Assembly: GCA_018399075.1 (NCBI GenBank)
Contig: CP073763.1
Span: forward strand, 1,116,001 to 1,180,000
Source: Simkaniaceae bacterium
Lineage (GTDB): Bacteria; Chlamydiota; Chlamydiia; Chlamydiales; Simkaniaceae
Length of the DNA: 64,000 nt
Direction of reading: 5' to 3'
In this document: piece after piece, positions 34,600-43,887 of the stretch
Layout of the letters: each line of letters starts with the position of its first letter
How positions within the stretch are numbered: position 1 is the first letter of the stretch
The notes under the pieces: model-generated
Told to the model about the DNA's origin: nothing
Databases searched by the model: none
Seen by the model: only the letters and a program-made list of their open reading frames with translations
Position numbers and translations under genes: made by a program

Positions 34600-36801
34600 A
34601 TGAAGCGACTCTTATTTTTCTTATTAATTTTCAATGCCCTTGTTTTTGCTGAGGATACCTATGTTTTATTAAAGGGGTATCTTGGCGAAGACAACCTTTC
34701 ATTTGCTCAACAAAAAATCAATGCTGTCCGAGAGGTTGATGGGGGAAGACTCATTCTTCAAGTGAATTCCTCATCTGGAGATCTTCGAGCTTCCCTTTCT
34801 CTTGCTCAAGAGATCTATGACATTAAGATGAGAAGCAATAAATATGTGATTATATACATTGAGGGTAAAGCTGTTGGTCCTGCTGCTGTTTTCCCCTTTC
34901 TTGCTGATGAAATGATTGTCACACCCCTTGTTGCATGGGGAGATATCCCTTATGGGGTGAAAGATCAAATGACTCTAGAGCGAATGCGTAGATCTGTGAG
35001 TTCTTTAATTAATAGGAACCGGAGCCACGCACCGACTTTATATAAGCTTGCAGATGCGATGATAGATCCTCATTACCAGTTGATTTACCAAAATGGTCAG
35101 GGGGTGATTGAAAAGGAGAAAAAAGAGCAGTTTGATCCCCTTGTTTTAAATCTAAAAGGGATGAAGTCTTTAGGAGTTGTGGATGAGGTGATGGATGATA
35201 AAACCTTTGCCGATAGCTATGTGAGGGTTAAAGAAGAACAAACAGAATACTCAAGAGTCGTTTCAGCTGCTGAATTTAACGAAGAGTTTGAAAAATATGT
35301 TTCTTATAGCAAAACAGAGCAAAACCTGATTGGATACATCCGTATTGATAATAAACGATCGATTAATCAAGCGACCTATATTTATGTGAAGTTTGCACTG
35401 AAGGATTTTATAAAAAAGGGAGTGCGCTTTGTTGTTCTAGATTTAGATACGCCTGGAGGGGAAGTTTTAGCAGCTCTAAAGATTGTTGATTTACTTCAAA
35501 AACTTGATGTTCAATATCATATTCCTGTTGTTGCATTTATTGATAACTGGGCGGTTTCAGCAGGGGCAATGCTGGCCTATTCCTCCCGCTTTATTGGGGT
35601 GCTGCCTAGTTCACTAATGGGTGCTGCAGAACCAGTTATTTTGGGAAAAGAAGGGCAGATGGTTTCTGCCTCAGAGAAGGTCAACTCTGCCTTAAGAGCA
35701 GAAATCTCAAATTTAGCGAGTTTTTATGGGAGAAATCCTTTGATTGCTGAGGCTATGGTTGATAAAGATTTAATCCTGGTTCTTCGTAATCATAAGATTG
35801 TTAAGCTTAAGAGTGAAAGCGAAGTGATTAATACGGGCTCATCGCCTGATGTGATTATTTCAGGGCGTGGAAAATTGATTACTTTGAATTCAAAGCAAAT
35901 GATTGACTTAGGGATTGCTGATTTTGAAGTCCCATTTAAACCTGTTCCAGAAATTACAGATAAGGAATGGAACAAAGGGGTTTGGCCGGCTAGTAAAGTC
36001 CTAATTTTTGAAGAACCAACCCTGAATAAAATTCCTCATGCTGTGATGATTGATTATCAAGATTGGCGAGTGGGCTTTTTTACTGTATTAACCCATCCGA
36101 TTGTTGCAACCCTCCTTTTTGTTGGACTTGTGATTGGTTTATATATTGAGATTAATACTCCGGGGTTCGGGGTGCCGGGTTCAATAGCATTAGGCTGTTT
36201 AGCACTTATTCTTCTTTCAAGTTTTGCGAGTCATGCAATTAACTGGATCGAGATCATTATAGTCTGTGTAGGGCTCATCTTACTTGCCCTAGAACTCTTT
36301 GTTATCCCAGGGTTTGGTATTACGGGAATCCTAGGGATCATCTTGACAATTATCGGCCTTTTTGCTTTAATGCTTCCAGGGATTGATAGGTTAAACTTCT
36401 TAGAACCAGAAACATTTAAATTGGTAGGTGTAGCATTTATTGAGAGACTTGCATGGCTATGTGGGGGACTTGTATTTGCTATTGTCATGATCATTTTGAT
36501 GGCACGCTTCTTTTCGCACCGGTTTTTCCGCTTTTCAAAACTGATTTTAAAAGGGGAGCAGGAGAAAAAAGAGGGGTATGTTTCTGGGATCCCTAGGGAA
36601 TTAATGCCTGAAGAGGGCGAACTGGGTGAAACTGTAACTCCTCTCCGTCCTTCTGGGAAAGTTCATATTGGAGACAACCTTTATAATGCGGTGTGTTTAA
36701 CGGGATATTTAGAAACCAATACTACCGTCGAAGTTGTTAAGATTGAAGGAAGCAAAATTGTGGTAAAACCGCTCAAAGAACAAAGGGATTTTTCATGTTA
36801 G
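34600..36801 (+). CDS. NfeD-type membrane serine protease with an extra ClpP-like domain
   Basis: 733 residues against about 440 for typical long NfeD. Order: signal peptide (1-17); a degenerate ClpP-like domain (about 20-200) lacking a nucleophile; an active ClpP-like domain (about 240-400) with Ser320 in WAVSAGAML and Lys360 in SASEKVN as the probable dyad; four to five membrane helices (about 490-645); and a C-terminal OB-fold (about 655-725). It follows hemL by one base and overlaps the short NfeD gene by seven. NfeD proteases work with stomatin/flotillin proteins in membrane quality control; FloA is encoded two genes on. Confidence 0.9.
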   Translation: MKRLLFFLLIFNALVFAEDTYVLLKGYLGEDNLSFAQQKINAVREVDGGRLILQVNSSSGDLRASLSLAQEIYDIKMRSNKYVIIYIEGKAVGPAAVFPFLADEMIVTPLVAWGDIPYGVKDQMTLERMRRSVSSLINRNRSHAPTLYKLADAMIDPHYQLIYQNGQGVIEKEKKEQFDPLVLNLKGMKSLGVVDEVMDDKTFADSYVRVKEEQTEYSRVVSAAEFNEEFEKYVSYSKTEQNLIGYIRIDNKRSINQATYIYVKFALKDFIKKGVRFVVLDLDTPGGEVLAALKIVDLLQKLDVQYHIPVVAFIDNWAVSAGAMLAYSSRFIGVLPSSLMGAAEPVILGKEGQMVSASEKVNSALRAEISNLASFYGRNPLIAEAMVDKDLILVLRNHKIVKLKSESEVINTGSSPDVIISGRGKLITLNSKQMIDLGIADFEVPFKPVPEITDKEWNKGVWPASKVLIFEEPTLNKIPHAVMIDYQDWRVGFFTVLTHPIVATLLFVGLVIGLYIEINTPGFGVPGSIALGCLALILLSSFASHAINWIEIIIVCVGLILLALELFVIPGFGITGILGIILTIIGLFALMLPGIDRLNFLEPETFKLVGVAFIERLAWLCGGLVFAIVMIILMARFFSHRFFRFSKLILKGEQEKKEGYVSGIPRELMPEEGELGETVTPLRPSGKVHIGDNLYNAVCLTGYLETNTTVEVVKIEGSKIVVKPLKEQRDFSC

Positions 36802-37250
36802 TGGCGATTGGTGTTGGCCTTCTTTCTCTCATTTTGATCTACCTTGAATTTTTTGTGCCTGGTGCTGTTTTAGGGATCTTAGGAGGGGTAGGTTTTTGCA
36901 TCTCTATTCTCCTTTTTATTTGGGAATCGGGAAATGCTTGGCTCATTGCTACTTTCATCGTCTTTATTATGGCTTTATTAATCCTTACAATCAAACTTGC
37001 CCTTTGGAAGATCAAGCAGAAACCGGCCATGTTTGCAAAAGAGGAGCAATCGGGTTATCTAGCTTCCCAGTATGACAAGGAAATGATTGGAAAAGAAGGG
37101 GAAGCTGCTACAGATCTTAAACCTTCGGGTCATATCCGTATAGAAGGGGAAAGATACCAAGCTGTTTCAGAAAGCCGCTATATTAAAAAGGGAGAATCGG
37201 TTAAAGTCGTTGGTGGCGAGGGCGCACGCTTAATCGTCAGAAAACATTAA
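36795..37250 (+). CDS. short NfeD-like membrane protein (OB-fold type)
   Basis: 151 residues: three hydrophobic helices (about 3-20, 22-38 and 44-65) followed by an NfeD C-terminal OB-fold (about 80-150; GKEGEAATDLKPSGHIRIEGERYQ). No protease domain, so it is the short partner form, as YqeZ-FloA-YqfB-type clusters contain. It overlaps the upstream long NfeD gene and precedes floA by 12 bases. It probably binds FloA in membrane microdomains. Confidence 0.85.
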   Translation: MLVAIGVGLLSLILIYLEFFVPGAVLGILGGVGFCISILLFIWESGNAWLIATFIVFIMALLILTIKLALWKIKQKPAMFAKEEQSGYLASQYDKEMIGKEGEAATDLKPSGHIRIEGERYQAVSESRYIKKGESVKVVGGEGARLIVRKH

Positions 37251-37262
37251 CAGAGGACTCTC

Positions 37263-38255
37263 ATGGAAGGTGCTGCACTTGGAATTTATGCTCTGATTAT
37301 CCTAATGGGGATAGTTGGACTCATTTTCATATTTATCTTAGGAAAATATATCAAACTTTGGTTTCAGGCCTTTGTTTCTGGAACACCAATCTCACTCTTT
37401 AACATCATAGGAATGAGTCTAAGGAAAATTCCTCCCCAAGTGATTGTTAATGCCCGCATTAACTCTTACAAAGCGGGACTAAAAGGTATTTCCGCTTCAG
37501 ATCTTGAGACGCACTATTTAGCAGGTGGGCGCGTTCTTGAAGTTGTTCGCGCAATGATTGCTGCCGATAAAGCAAATATTCCTCTCGATTGGCGTCAAGC
37601 AACAGCCATTGATTTAGCTGGACGCGACATCTTGGAAGCAGTGCGCACATCGGTCAACCCGAAGGTGATTGATTGCCCAAGTTCCGATCCTTCTCAATAC
37701 ATCACTGCTGTGGCTAAAAATGGTGTGCAGCTCCTATGTCGCGCTAGAGTAACAGTGCGGACAAATATTAAGCAGCTTGTTGGGGGAGCTACCGAAGAGA
37801 CGATTATTGCCCGTGTTGGTGAGGGAATTGTTAATGCGATTGGCTCATCTTTAACGCATGCAGATGTTCTAGAAGCCCCAGAAATGATTACAAAGCTTGT
37901 CCTTGACAAAGGACTCGATGCTCAAACCGCATTCGAGATCTTATCGATTGATATTGCAGATATTAGTGTTGGAGACAATATCGGAGCAAAACTAAAGATT
38001 GACCAGGCCGATTCAGATAAGCAGGTGGCTCAAGCAAAAGCTGAGGAGCGCCGGGCAATGGCAGTGGCTGCTGAGCAAGAAAATAGAGCACAAGTCGTCC
38101 TTGCAGAAGCAGGGATTCCAAAAGCAATTGCTGGAGCCTTTAAAATGGGAAATCTTGGAGTGATGGATTTTTATAAGCTTAAAAATCTCCAGTCCGATAC
38201 CAAGATGAGAGATTCTTTAGCTAAATATGAGGATGATGATGAGTCAAAACATTGA
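37263..38255 (+). CDS. floA: flotillin-like protein FloA (UPF0365)
   Basis: 330 residues, the normal FloA length. A membrane segment (about 5-30) precedes the SPFH-like domain; landmarks include [21 protein letters not shown] (about 46-66), [16 protein letters not shown] (about 77-92), [16 protein letters not shown] (about 174-189), and an Ala/Glu-rich coiled-coil [21 protein letters not shown] (about 256-276). FloA scaffolds membrane microdomains. The gene cluster nfeD-nfeD-floA is the classical association. Confidence 0.95.
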   Translation: MEGAALGIYALIILMGIVGLIFIFILGKYIKLWFQAFVSGTPISLFNIIGMSLRKIPPQVIVNARINSYKAGLKGISASDLETHYLAGGRVLEVVRAMIAADKANIPLDWRQATAIDLAGRDILEAVRTSVNPKVIDCPSSDPSQYITAVAKNGVQLLCRARVTVRTNIKQLVGGATEETIIARVGEGIVNAIGSSLTHADVLEAPEMITKLVLDKGLDAQTAFEILSIDIADISVGDNIGAKLKIDQADSDKQVAQAKAEERRAMAVAAEQENRAQVVLAEAGIPKAIAGAFKMGNLGVMDFYKLKNLQSDTKMRDSLAKYEDDDESKH

Positions 38256-38574
38256 GGCTCTTTATCCCTTTCTTATCTTAATTGGAGCCTCTATTGTTAA
38301 GGGGCTCCATAAAAGGGCAAAGCAAAAGAAAGAACAAGAAAAAAGTATCTTTCGCCCTGCTCGCCCAGTTCCAATCCCTACACCTAAAGCTAAACCTCCA
38401 GCACCTATTGGTTTGAGAGCAGTCAAATCTGTTGCGCTTTCGGATGTTGTTAAAAAAGAGGTTTTTTATCGGAAGAAAAAGCCACGCATAGCAAAATTAA
38501 TCGGTGGCCTCAAAAGTAAAAAAGAACTTGTTCTTTTGTCAGAAATTCTTGTGAATAAACAAGGTATCAAGTAA
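38239..38574 (+). CDS. small basic membrane-anchored hypothetical protein downstream of floA
   Basis: Several Met codons lie at 38227-38241; the one at 38239 ([12 protein letters not shown]) is chosen for spacing to a GAGG site, giving about 111 residues. A short hydrophobic N-terminal stretch ([16 protein letters not shown]) is followed by a Lys/Arg/Pro-rich region (residues 25-95). It overlaps the end of floA and is probably its operon partner. Basic, proline-rich tails could bind nucleic acid or acidic lipids. No family recognised. Confidence 0.55.
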   Translation: MSQNIEALYPFLILIGASIVKGLHKRAKQKKEQEKSIFRPARPVPIPTPKAKPPAPIGLRAVKSVALSDVVKKEVFYRKKKPRIAKLIGGLKSKKELVLLSEILVNKQGIK

Positions 38575-38602
38575 AGTTTTTCCTCATAAAACGAGGATTA
38601 TT

Positions 38603-39463
38603 ATGACAGAAATACTCCGTCGACTGGTTCCGCCAGAGCTCCTTCAGGACCGTGAGTTTACTTATCAACGGGCCCACCTAAAAACAAGGGGAGAAGTTGA
38701 TCAGTATCGTGAAATCCAAGGTGGTATAAAGAAGACTTATATCTATTTTCGAGATCCACTAACACACGATTGGCGTTTTGGAGAGGAGCCACATCATGTG
38801 AGAGGCCTTCTTGCTGTCATGGCCGTTGGGACTGCTGTCTTATATGCAGCAACGTTAGTTCTCCGGGCTATTCAAACCACAATTATTTTAGCAGGCGTAT
38901 TTTTCCGTGCTTATAAATCTAGTTATGAGCACCGTAAGAAAGTCGATTTTTCAGAAACCTTTTTTAATACCATTGAGTTAAAGATTTACGAACAAAAAGA
39001 GGGATTACTCTTTATTGGAAGAAGTGTATTTTTAGATACAAAGTGCGCAACGGCTATGGGAGTTTCCGCAGTGTCTGCTAATTTTTATGGGGATATGAAA
39101 AAAGTTCTTCAAATGGAGATCATCTTTTCAGAGATGGAGAAAGAGTGGAATAAAGGGCCTGATTTTGATATTGAAAGTGGTGTAGAAGATGACTGGCATG
39201 CCGATAATTCAGCTGTTGCTAACGGAGCACTCTTTCTGAAGAATCATTCGCTTAAGGATATGACCTTTTCATCATTGCTTGGGGAGCTTTCAAAAGCAAG
39301 AGAGCTCTCAAACCGCTCTTTCTATATTTTTCAATGCGCTCAACCTCTAAGTGGAAGGTTTAGGGAGAGGATGGAATGGATAGAAGGAGAGTTTCCTAGT
39401 TATGCAGCCCTTGTTCAACACCATGAAGAGATAGCACGAAGAATTAGAGGGGAGAGATTCTAA
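38603..39463 (+). CDS. hypothetical protein with bilobed hydrophobic segment (Inc-like)
   Basis: 286 residues. A single long hydrophobic block at about 68-105 (two helices with a short turn) divides a soluble N-terminus from a long C-terminal domain. Closely spaced helix pairs of this kind are the mark of chlamydial inclusion-membrane (Inc) proteins, but they also occur in ordinary membrane proteins. The C-terminal domain has no motif known to me. It overlaps the convergent fliO-like gene by four bases. Confidence 0.6.
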   Translation: MTEILRRLVPPELLQDREFTYQRAHLKTRGEVDQYREIQGGIKKTYIYFRDPLTHDWRFGEEPHHVRGLLAVMAVGTAVLYAATLVLRAIQTTIILAGVFFRAYKSSYEHRKKVDFSETFFNTIELKIYEQKEGLLFIGRSVFLDTKCATAMGVSAVSANFYGDMKKVLQMEIIFSEMEKEWNKGPDFDIESGVEDDWHADNSAVANGALFLKNHSLKDMTFSSLLGELSKARELSNRSFYIFQCAQPLSGRFRERMEWIEGEFPSYAALVQHHEEIARRIRGERF

Positions 39464-39969
39464 AGATCTTTATCACTTCCAAGCCAATCAAGTGTGGCCA
39501 CATTCCTTACTTCTAATTGAGACTCTGCAATAAGGACCTGCTTTCCACCCACTTCAATCAGATAGAGCATAGACTTTGGACTTAAAGGACGTTTTTCAAG
39601 AATTTTTACGGACTTCAAGACATTCATCCCACGCAGTCTTCCATTGCTGATCTTTCGGAACATCCAGACAGTTAAAATAACAAGAACAAGAAGTCCAACT
39701 AGGACAACAATTGTTTTGATAAAGGCTGTTTCATACGACTCAGTTGCTTTTTGAACCTCATGTGTTGCTTTATGGGCATCATCAGCAACTTTGCATTCTC
39801 CTTCATCCTTGTATTGAGCAGGCTCCTCTGCTTTAGCGGGAGGTGGTGTTTCCTCTTTGGCTTTAGGAGCATCAGCAACAAGCTCCATTTCAATTAGAGG
39901 GTCTTGTGGAGATTCCTCTGCCAAGAGGGGAGTGAAAAGAAGAATGAATAAAATTTTTAGGTATCGCAT
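39460..39969 (-). CDS. FliO/MopB-like membrane protein
   Basis: 169 residues: signal peptide (about 1-17), an acidic Pro/Glu/Lys-rich periplasmic stretch (about 18-75), one membrane helix (about 84-107) and a basic cytosolic domain with LKSVKILEKRPLSPKSMLYLIEVGGKQVLIAESQ (about 117-150). The last is the FliO signature (hydrophobic strand, then 'VGGKQVLIA'). FliO helps assemble the FliP export gate of flagella. No other flagellar gene is present here. Isolated flagellar export genes occur in several Chlamydiae. Confidence 0.75.
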   Translation of the reverse strand: MRYLKILFILLFTPLLAEESPQDPLIEMELVADAPKAKEETPPPAKAEEPAQYKDEGECKVADDAHKATHEVQKATESYETAFIKTIVVLVGLLVLVILTVWMFRKISNGRLRGMNVLKSVKILEKRPLSPKSMLYLIEVGGKQVLIAESQLEVRNVATLDWLGSDKDL

Positions 39970-40034
39970 CTGTTGACCTTTGTCTTTAACTTTTATTCTG
40001 TGCGGAAAGATCTTTTTTGTCTATAATAACCCCC

Positions 40035-40871
40035 ATGCATAAAGGAACAATTGCGCTAGATATTGACGGAACGATTACCAATCGGGAGCATCAAATTCCT
40101 GATGGTGTGGCGACCTACTTTGAAAATCTTCATAAAGAGGGATGGCAATTCATTTTTGTCACAGGTCGAGCTTTTTCTTTTGCAATGATGGCTCTTCCGA
40201 AATTGACCTTTCCCTATTTACTTGCCGTTCAAAATGGCGCTGATTTGATCGAAATGCCTTCGATGAAAAAAGTGGCTCGCTTTTATTTGAAAATTGATGT
40301 TGTAGAGCTTCTTGATCAACTTTACGAAGGGAACGAAGGTGACTTTATCGTTTATGCTGGATATGAAAAAGGAGATCTTTGTTATTTCCGTCCAGATCGC
40401 TTTTCAGATGAAATGCAAGACTATCTTAAACAAGTGGAAAGACTGTCAGCATCGCCTTGGATCCGCTTAGAATCATTCAAAATTCAGGAGCAAAGCACTT
40501 TCCCCCTTATTAAATGCATTGGATCCAAAGAAATGCTTGAAGGGTTTAATCAAAAACTATTAGCGATTGAAGGACTTAAAACAACGCTTATCAAAGACCC
40601 CATTTCTAGGGTTTTTTATCTCATTCTTATTACCCACCAGGAGGCTGATAAGGGGATTGCAGTCAATAAGTTCATGGAGAAATTTCAGTTAAAGCGCCCG
40701 CTTATTACCGGTGGGGATGATAACAATGATATACCCCTTCTGAAAGTGGGAGATGTTCGGATTGCGATGGATGGAGCTCCCGATGCCCTTCAAAATATTG
40801 CCCACATCATTGCTCCACCTGCCGATCGAATGGGAATTATTCAGGGGATCGAAGAGGCCATAAGAGGATAG
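40035..40871 (+). CDS. HAD-superfamily (Cof-type) phosphatase
   Basis: The ATG at 40035 (MHKGTIALDIDGTIT) is preferred to the upstream TTG at 40017; 278 residues. HAD motif I is DIDGTI (about 9-14), motif II lies in IFVTGRAF (about 40-47), and motif III/IV reads GGDDNNDIPLLKVGDVRIAM (about 229-248), so all catalytic Asp residues are present. A large cap domain (about 85-190) makes it a class IIB enzyme. Substrate cannot be read; sugar phosphates or nucleotides are usual. It overlaps the next gene by one base. Confidence 0.9.
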   Translation: MHKGTIALDIDGTITNREHQIPDGVATYFENLHKEGWQFIFVTGRAFSFAMMALPKLTFPYLLAVQNGADLIEMPSMKKVARFYLKIDVVELLDQLYEGNEGDFIVYAGYEKGDLCYFRPDRFSDEMQDYLKQVERLSASPWIRLESFKIQEQSTFPLIKCIGSKEMLEGFNQKLLAIEGLKTTLIKDPISRVFYLILITHQEADKGIAVNKFMEKFQLKRPLITGGDDNNDIPLLKVGDVRIAMDGAPDALQNIAHIIAPPADRMGIIQGIEEAIRG

Positions 40872-40873
40872 TG

Positions 40874-41995
40874 ATGACTCATACCATTGAAAAACGGAGA
40901 CTCATAGACTTAGCGCTTGAAGCAGGACGGCGTTATCTTAGCCCCAAAACAGATCTTATTCATTATTGCTATGAAGATGAGCGTTCTACCGATACGATTC
41001 CACTCTTTGAAAACCTCTGCTATATCCTGACTCTCTTTCGAACCCTAGTGGGGGATCATGTTCAAGAAGGTAAGGAGCGTTTAAAGCATCTCTTTGCCTT
41101 TCGAATGGATGATGGACGTTTTCCTGTCTACCTTCATCAATACCCGAAGGGACGTGGATCTTACCGAACAATGTATCCTCTTTTCTTAATTGATCAGTAC
41201 TTTCACAAAGTGATTGAAGAGCCTCTTCGATCAGAAATTCGAAAAAACCTCACCCTTCCTCTTCCTCCCTTAGAGATTACCAACTCTAAAGAAGCAGGGA
41301 TGATGGCCCTACACTTAATGTGCCATGGGTATAATTTAGACACTCTTGCTCCTTTCTGGGACTTTAACAGACAATTTTACTTAGGACCGCTCAGTGAAGA
41401 AAGACAACGAAAAGGAGAGATTGAAACGACACTTTTTGATCTTTTTATGGGGCATTCTCCTCGCATTTTAAAACCGCACCCCATCCACCTTCACGCTTCC
41501 CTCGTTTTTCCTCATGAAAATGGGGCTGAAGCACCTCCTCCTATAGCTGGCTATCCAAAACCTGTTGGCAAAGGGTTCCATCTTTATCGGAAGGTTTGGG
41601 AAGAAGGGGATCATCTTCATACGTTGGTCTGCCAAGATAAAAACATCCTTCAAAAAGAAAATATTTTTACTTATCCAGAAATGATTCCCGATGAAAAAAA
41701 TCGGATGGAACTCACTTTTTATACCGATCGCGCTGAAGGAAAAACCGTTCTGATTAATGGGGAGAAAGGGACAGTTTTTAAACTCGGAGATCTCCTATCC
41801 ATTGTCACACCTGTTGAAACTCTTAACTTCACCTTTAAACTCATTGAAGGGGAAGGTGACTTTTTAGGGCACTTAAGTTTTGGAAACCGGCCGGCTCAAC
41901 TTGAAACGCACGATTTTACAGCTTATGATTGGAAGATTGGAATTCGCTCACTAAGAAGAACACCTACTTTGAAGCTTCACCTTCAAGAGCTTTGA
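40874..41995 (+). CDS. hypothetical protein co-transcribed with the HAD phosphatase
   Basis: 373 residues from the ATG at 40874 (a GTG just before is possible). The first half is helical and Arg/Tyr-rich (RYLSPKTDLIHYCYEDERS, about 20-38; DGRFPVYLHQYPKGRGSYRTMYPLFL, about 79-104), the second half beta-rich. An alpha-barrel then beta-sandwich layout recalls polysaccharide lyase or heparinase-like enzymes, but no motif confirms it. It is tied to the HAD gene by a stop-start junction and overlaps the convergent phosphatase gene by 32 bases. Confidence 0.65.
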   Translation: MTHTIEKRRLIDLALEAGRRYLSPKTDLIHYCYEDERSTDTIPLFENLCYILTLFRTLVGDHVQEGKERLKHLFAFRMDDGRFPVYLHQYPKGRGSYRTMYPLFLIDQYFHKVIEEPLRSEIRKNLTLPLPPLEITNSKEAGMMALHLMCHGYNLDTLAPFWDFNRQFYLGPLSEERQRKGEIETTLFDLFMGHSPRILKPHPIHLHASLVFPHENGAEAPPPIAGYPKPVGKGFHLYRKVWEEGDHLHTLVCQDKNILQKENIFTYPEMIPDEKNRMELTFYTDRAEGKTVLINGEKGTVFKLGDLLSIVTPVETLNFTFKLIEGEGDFLGHLSFGNRPAQLETHDFTAYDWKIGIRSLRRTPTLKLHLQEL

Positions 41996-42752
41996 TTTGA
42001 AGATCGTGATTCGATCCCGCTTTATAGATCATGGGGCGTTTGGCAACAATTGTATTGCGTGCATCAGTTGCAGACTTGCCTTTCTTTAAGACATAATAGG
42101 CTCCCAAACTCGATCCACTTCTTCCCACACCTGATTTGCAATGGATCAAGACAGTGGTTCCCTTTTTTCTTTTTTCATCAATCCAGTCTGCTGCTTCGTG
42201 GAGCTTTTCAAGTGTTAATGCAAGAAAATCGGAAGAAAAGATGATTTTATGGTCTATTCCTTTATAGTCAATCGCTCGACCTATAAGGGTTGTTGTTTGT
42301 ATTTCAAAGGGATCAACAACGGCTAAAACGGCGATGTTATTTTGTATGATCCATTCCTTAAATCCCATTTCCCTTAAAGGGAGTGCGCTTAAATAGACCC
42401 CCTCTTCGATTTCCGTTGTCCATTCCCACTGTCCAAAACGGTTTTTAAGGACATTTTTAATCAGGAGAATCTCGAAAATAAGACGATTCATCCCTGTCAC
42501 ATGAATGAATTTGCAGGCTATAGAAAGAGCTTTCTCTGATTTTGCAATGAGGACGGTGGCAATGCCTATTAAAACAAGGGTTGATTTCCATGGAAAAGCA
42601 GCAAAGAAACCTTGCGTCCAGGAAAAACGAGAAAGAGCATAGATCGAGACTGTTAAGACGCAAGCGGTGCGAACAAGTGGGCTTTTATAAAGGTTTTCAA
42701 AGTGCCAGTTGTAGCTTGTTGGAATAGGATTAATTGGTTTTCCTGACTCCAT
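41964..42752 (-). CDS. dual-specificity / PTPMT1-like tyrosine phosphatase with N-terminal membrane segments
   Basis: 262 residues. Residues 1-105 carry one to two hydrophobic segments (about 28-45 and 57-70); the phosphatase domain spans about 113-255 with the CX5R loop HCKSGVGRSG (Cys205, Arg211) and a candidate general-acid Asp near 175. The opening EIEEGVYLSALPLREMGFKEWII is that of PTPMT1-like enzymes, which remove phosphate from phosphatidylglycerophosphate or phosphoinositides. It could supply PGP phosphatase activity for phosphatidylglycerol synthesis or act on host lipids. It precedes fabI by two bases on the same strand (fabI first). Confidence 0.85.
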   Translation of the reverse strand: MESGKPINPIPTSYNWHFENLYKSPLVRTACVLTVSIYALSRFSWTQGFFAAFPWKSTLVLIGIATVLIAKSEKALSIACKFIHVTGMNRLIFEILLIKNVLKNRFGQWEWTTEIEEGVYLSALPLREMGFKEWIIQNNIAVLAVVDPFEIQTTTLIGRAIDYKGIDHKIIFSSDFLALTLEKLHEAADWIDEKRKKGTTVLIHCKSGVGRSGSSLGAYYVLKKGKSATDARNTIVAKRPMIYKAGSNHDLQIKALEGEASK

Positions 42753-42754
42753 TC

Positions 42755-43666
42755 TTAAGTGAGCGCAGCTTCTTCTTGAGGCGCTAGAGCAGGGCTATCA
42801 ACAGCTACTCCCATCGCATGCATTCCATTATCAACATAAAGGGTGACACCAGTGATTGCTGAGGCCATGGGTGATAAAAGAAAAGCTGCTGAATTGCCAA
42901 TTTCGTCAGACTTTAGATCCTTTTGAAGAGGGGCATTGTGGTGAGCATACTCAATCATGGCGCCGATAAAGCCAATGGCGCGTGCTGCGCGACTTCCCAG
43001 AGCTCCCGCAGAGATGGCATTGACGCGGAGACCCCACTTCCTTCCAGCTTCCCATGCAAGGGTCCGTGTGTCACTTTCAAGAGCAGCTTTTGCCGAGCTC
43101 ATACCGCCACCATATCCTGGAACGGCGCGCTCAGAAGCGAGATAGGTCAAGTTAATGGCTGATCCATTCCTATTCATGATCGGACCAAAGTATTTGACCA
43201 TACTGACAAAGGAATAGGCAGACGCGCTGACTGCAGCAAGATACCCGTTTCGTGTTGTCTCAAGGAGAGGTTTTTTAACTTCAGGACCGTTGGCTAAAGA
43301 GTGTACAATGATGTCGATCTTTCCAAAATCCTTTTCTACCTGCGCAGCGACTTCAGAAACGGTATAACCATCATATTGCTTGTAGCGCTTATTCTCTTTG
43401 ATATCCTCAGGAACTTCTTCAGGCGTGTCAAAGCTTGCATCGATGGGGTAAAGTTTTAGATAGTTCATCATGGAGCCATCAGAAAGTTTCCTGGACGCAT
43501 CAAATTTTCCAGCTTCCCATGATGTGGTAAAGATTTTTACAATGGGAGCCCATGTTCCAATTAGAATCTCGCAGCCTGCTTCAGCAAGGGCTTTCGCTAT
43601 GGCCCAGCCATACCCCTGATCATCACCAATTCCTGCTATAAAAGCTTTTTTACCTTTTAAGTTCAT
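42755..43666 (-). CDS. fabI: enoyl-ACP reductase, plastid-type FabI
   Basis: 303 residues, longer than E. coli FabI (262) because of an insertion near residues 45-90 found in plant-plastid and chlamydial ENR. Cofactor loop [17 protein letters not shown] (about 11-27), [14 protein letters not shown] (about 118-131), and the catalytic Tyr/Lys region [22 protein letters not shown] (about 173-194). It reduces trans-2-enoyl-ACP in fatty acid synthesis. It leads a two-gene unit with the phosphatase gene. Confidence 0.95.
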   Translation of the reverse strand: MNLKGKKAFIAGIGDDQGYGWAIAKALAEAGCEILIGTWAPIVKIFTTSWEAGKFDASRKLSDGSMMNYLKLYPIDASFDTPEEVPEDIKENKRYKQYDGYTVSEVAAQVEKDFGKIDIIVHSLANGPEVKKPLLETTRNGYLAAVSASAYSFVSMVKYFGPIMNRNGSAINLTYLASERAVPGYGGGMSSAKAALESDTRTLAWEAGRKWGLRVNAISAGALGSRAARAIGFIGAMIEYAHHNAPLQKDLKSDEIGNSAAFLLSPMASAITGVTLYVDNGMHAMGVAVDSPALAPQEEAALT

Positions 43667-43887
43667 CAGATTACCTCACGCTAAATTTGCTGCAAAATAT
43701 ACCAAAAAAATTCAAAAATGACAACTAATCATTCGCCCCTCATAGCCTTCAGACGTATTGAGATAAAAGCCTATATTAAACTATTCAAGAAAAGAATATA
43801 ATCTAAGCCTTTGTAAGTTATTTATTTAACGGTCTTTTATTTAATCCAAAAGTGGTATGCTTTTTGTTAAAATCATTCTGGGGGTAT

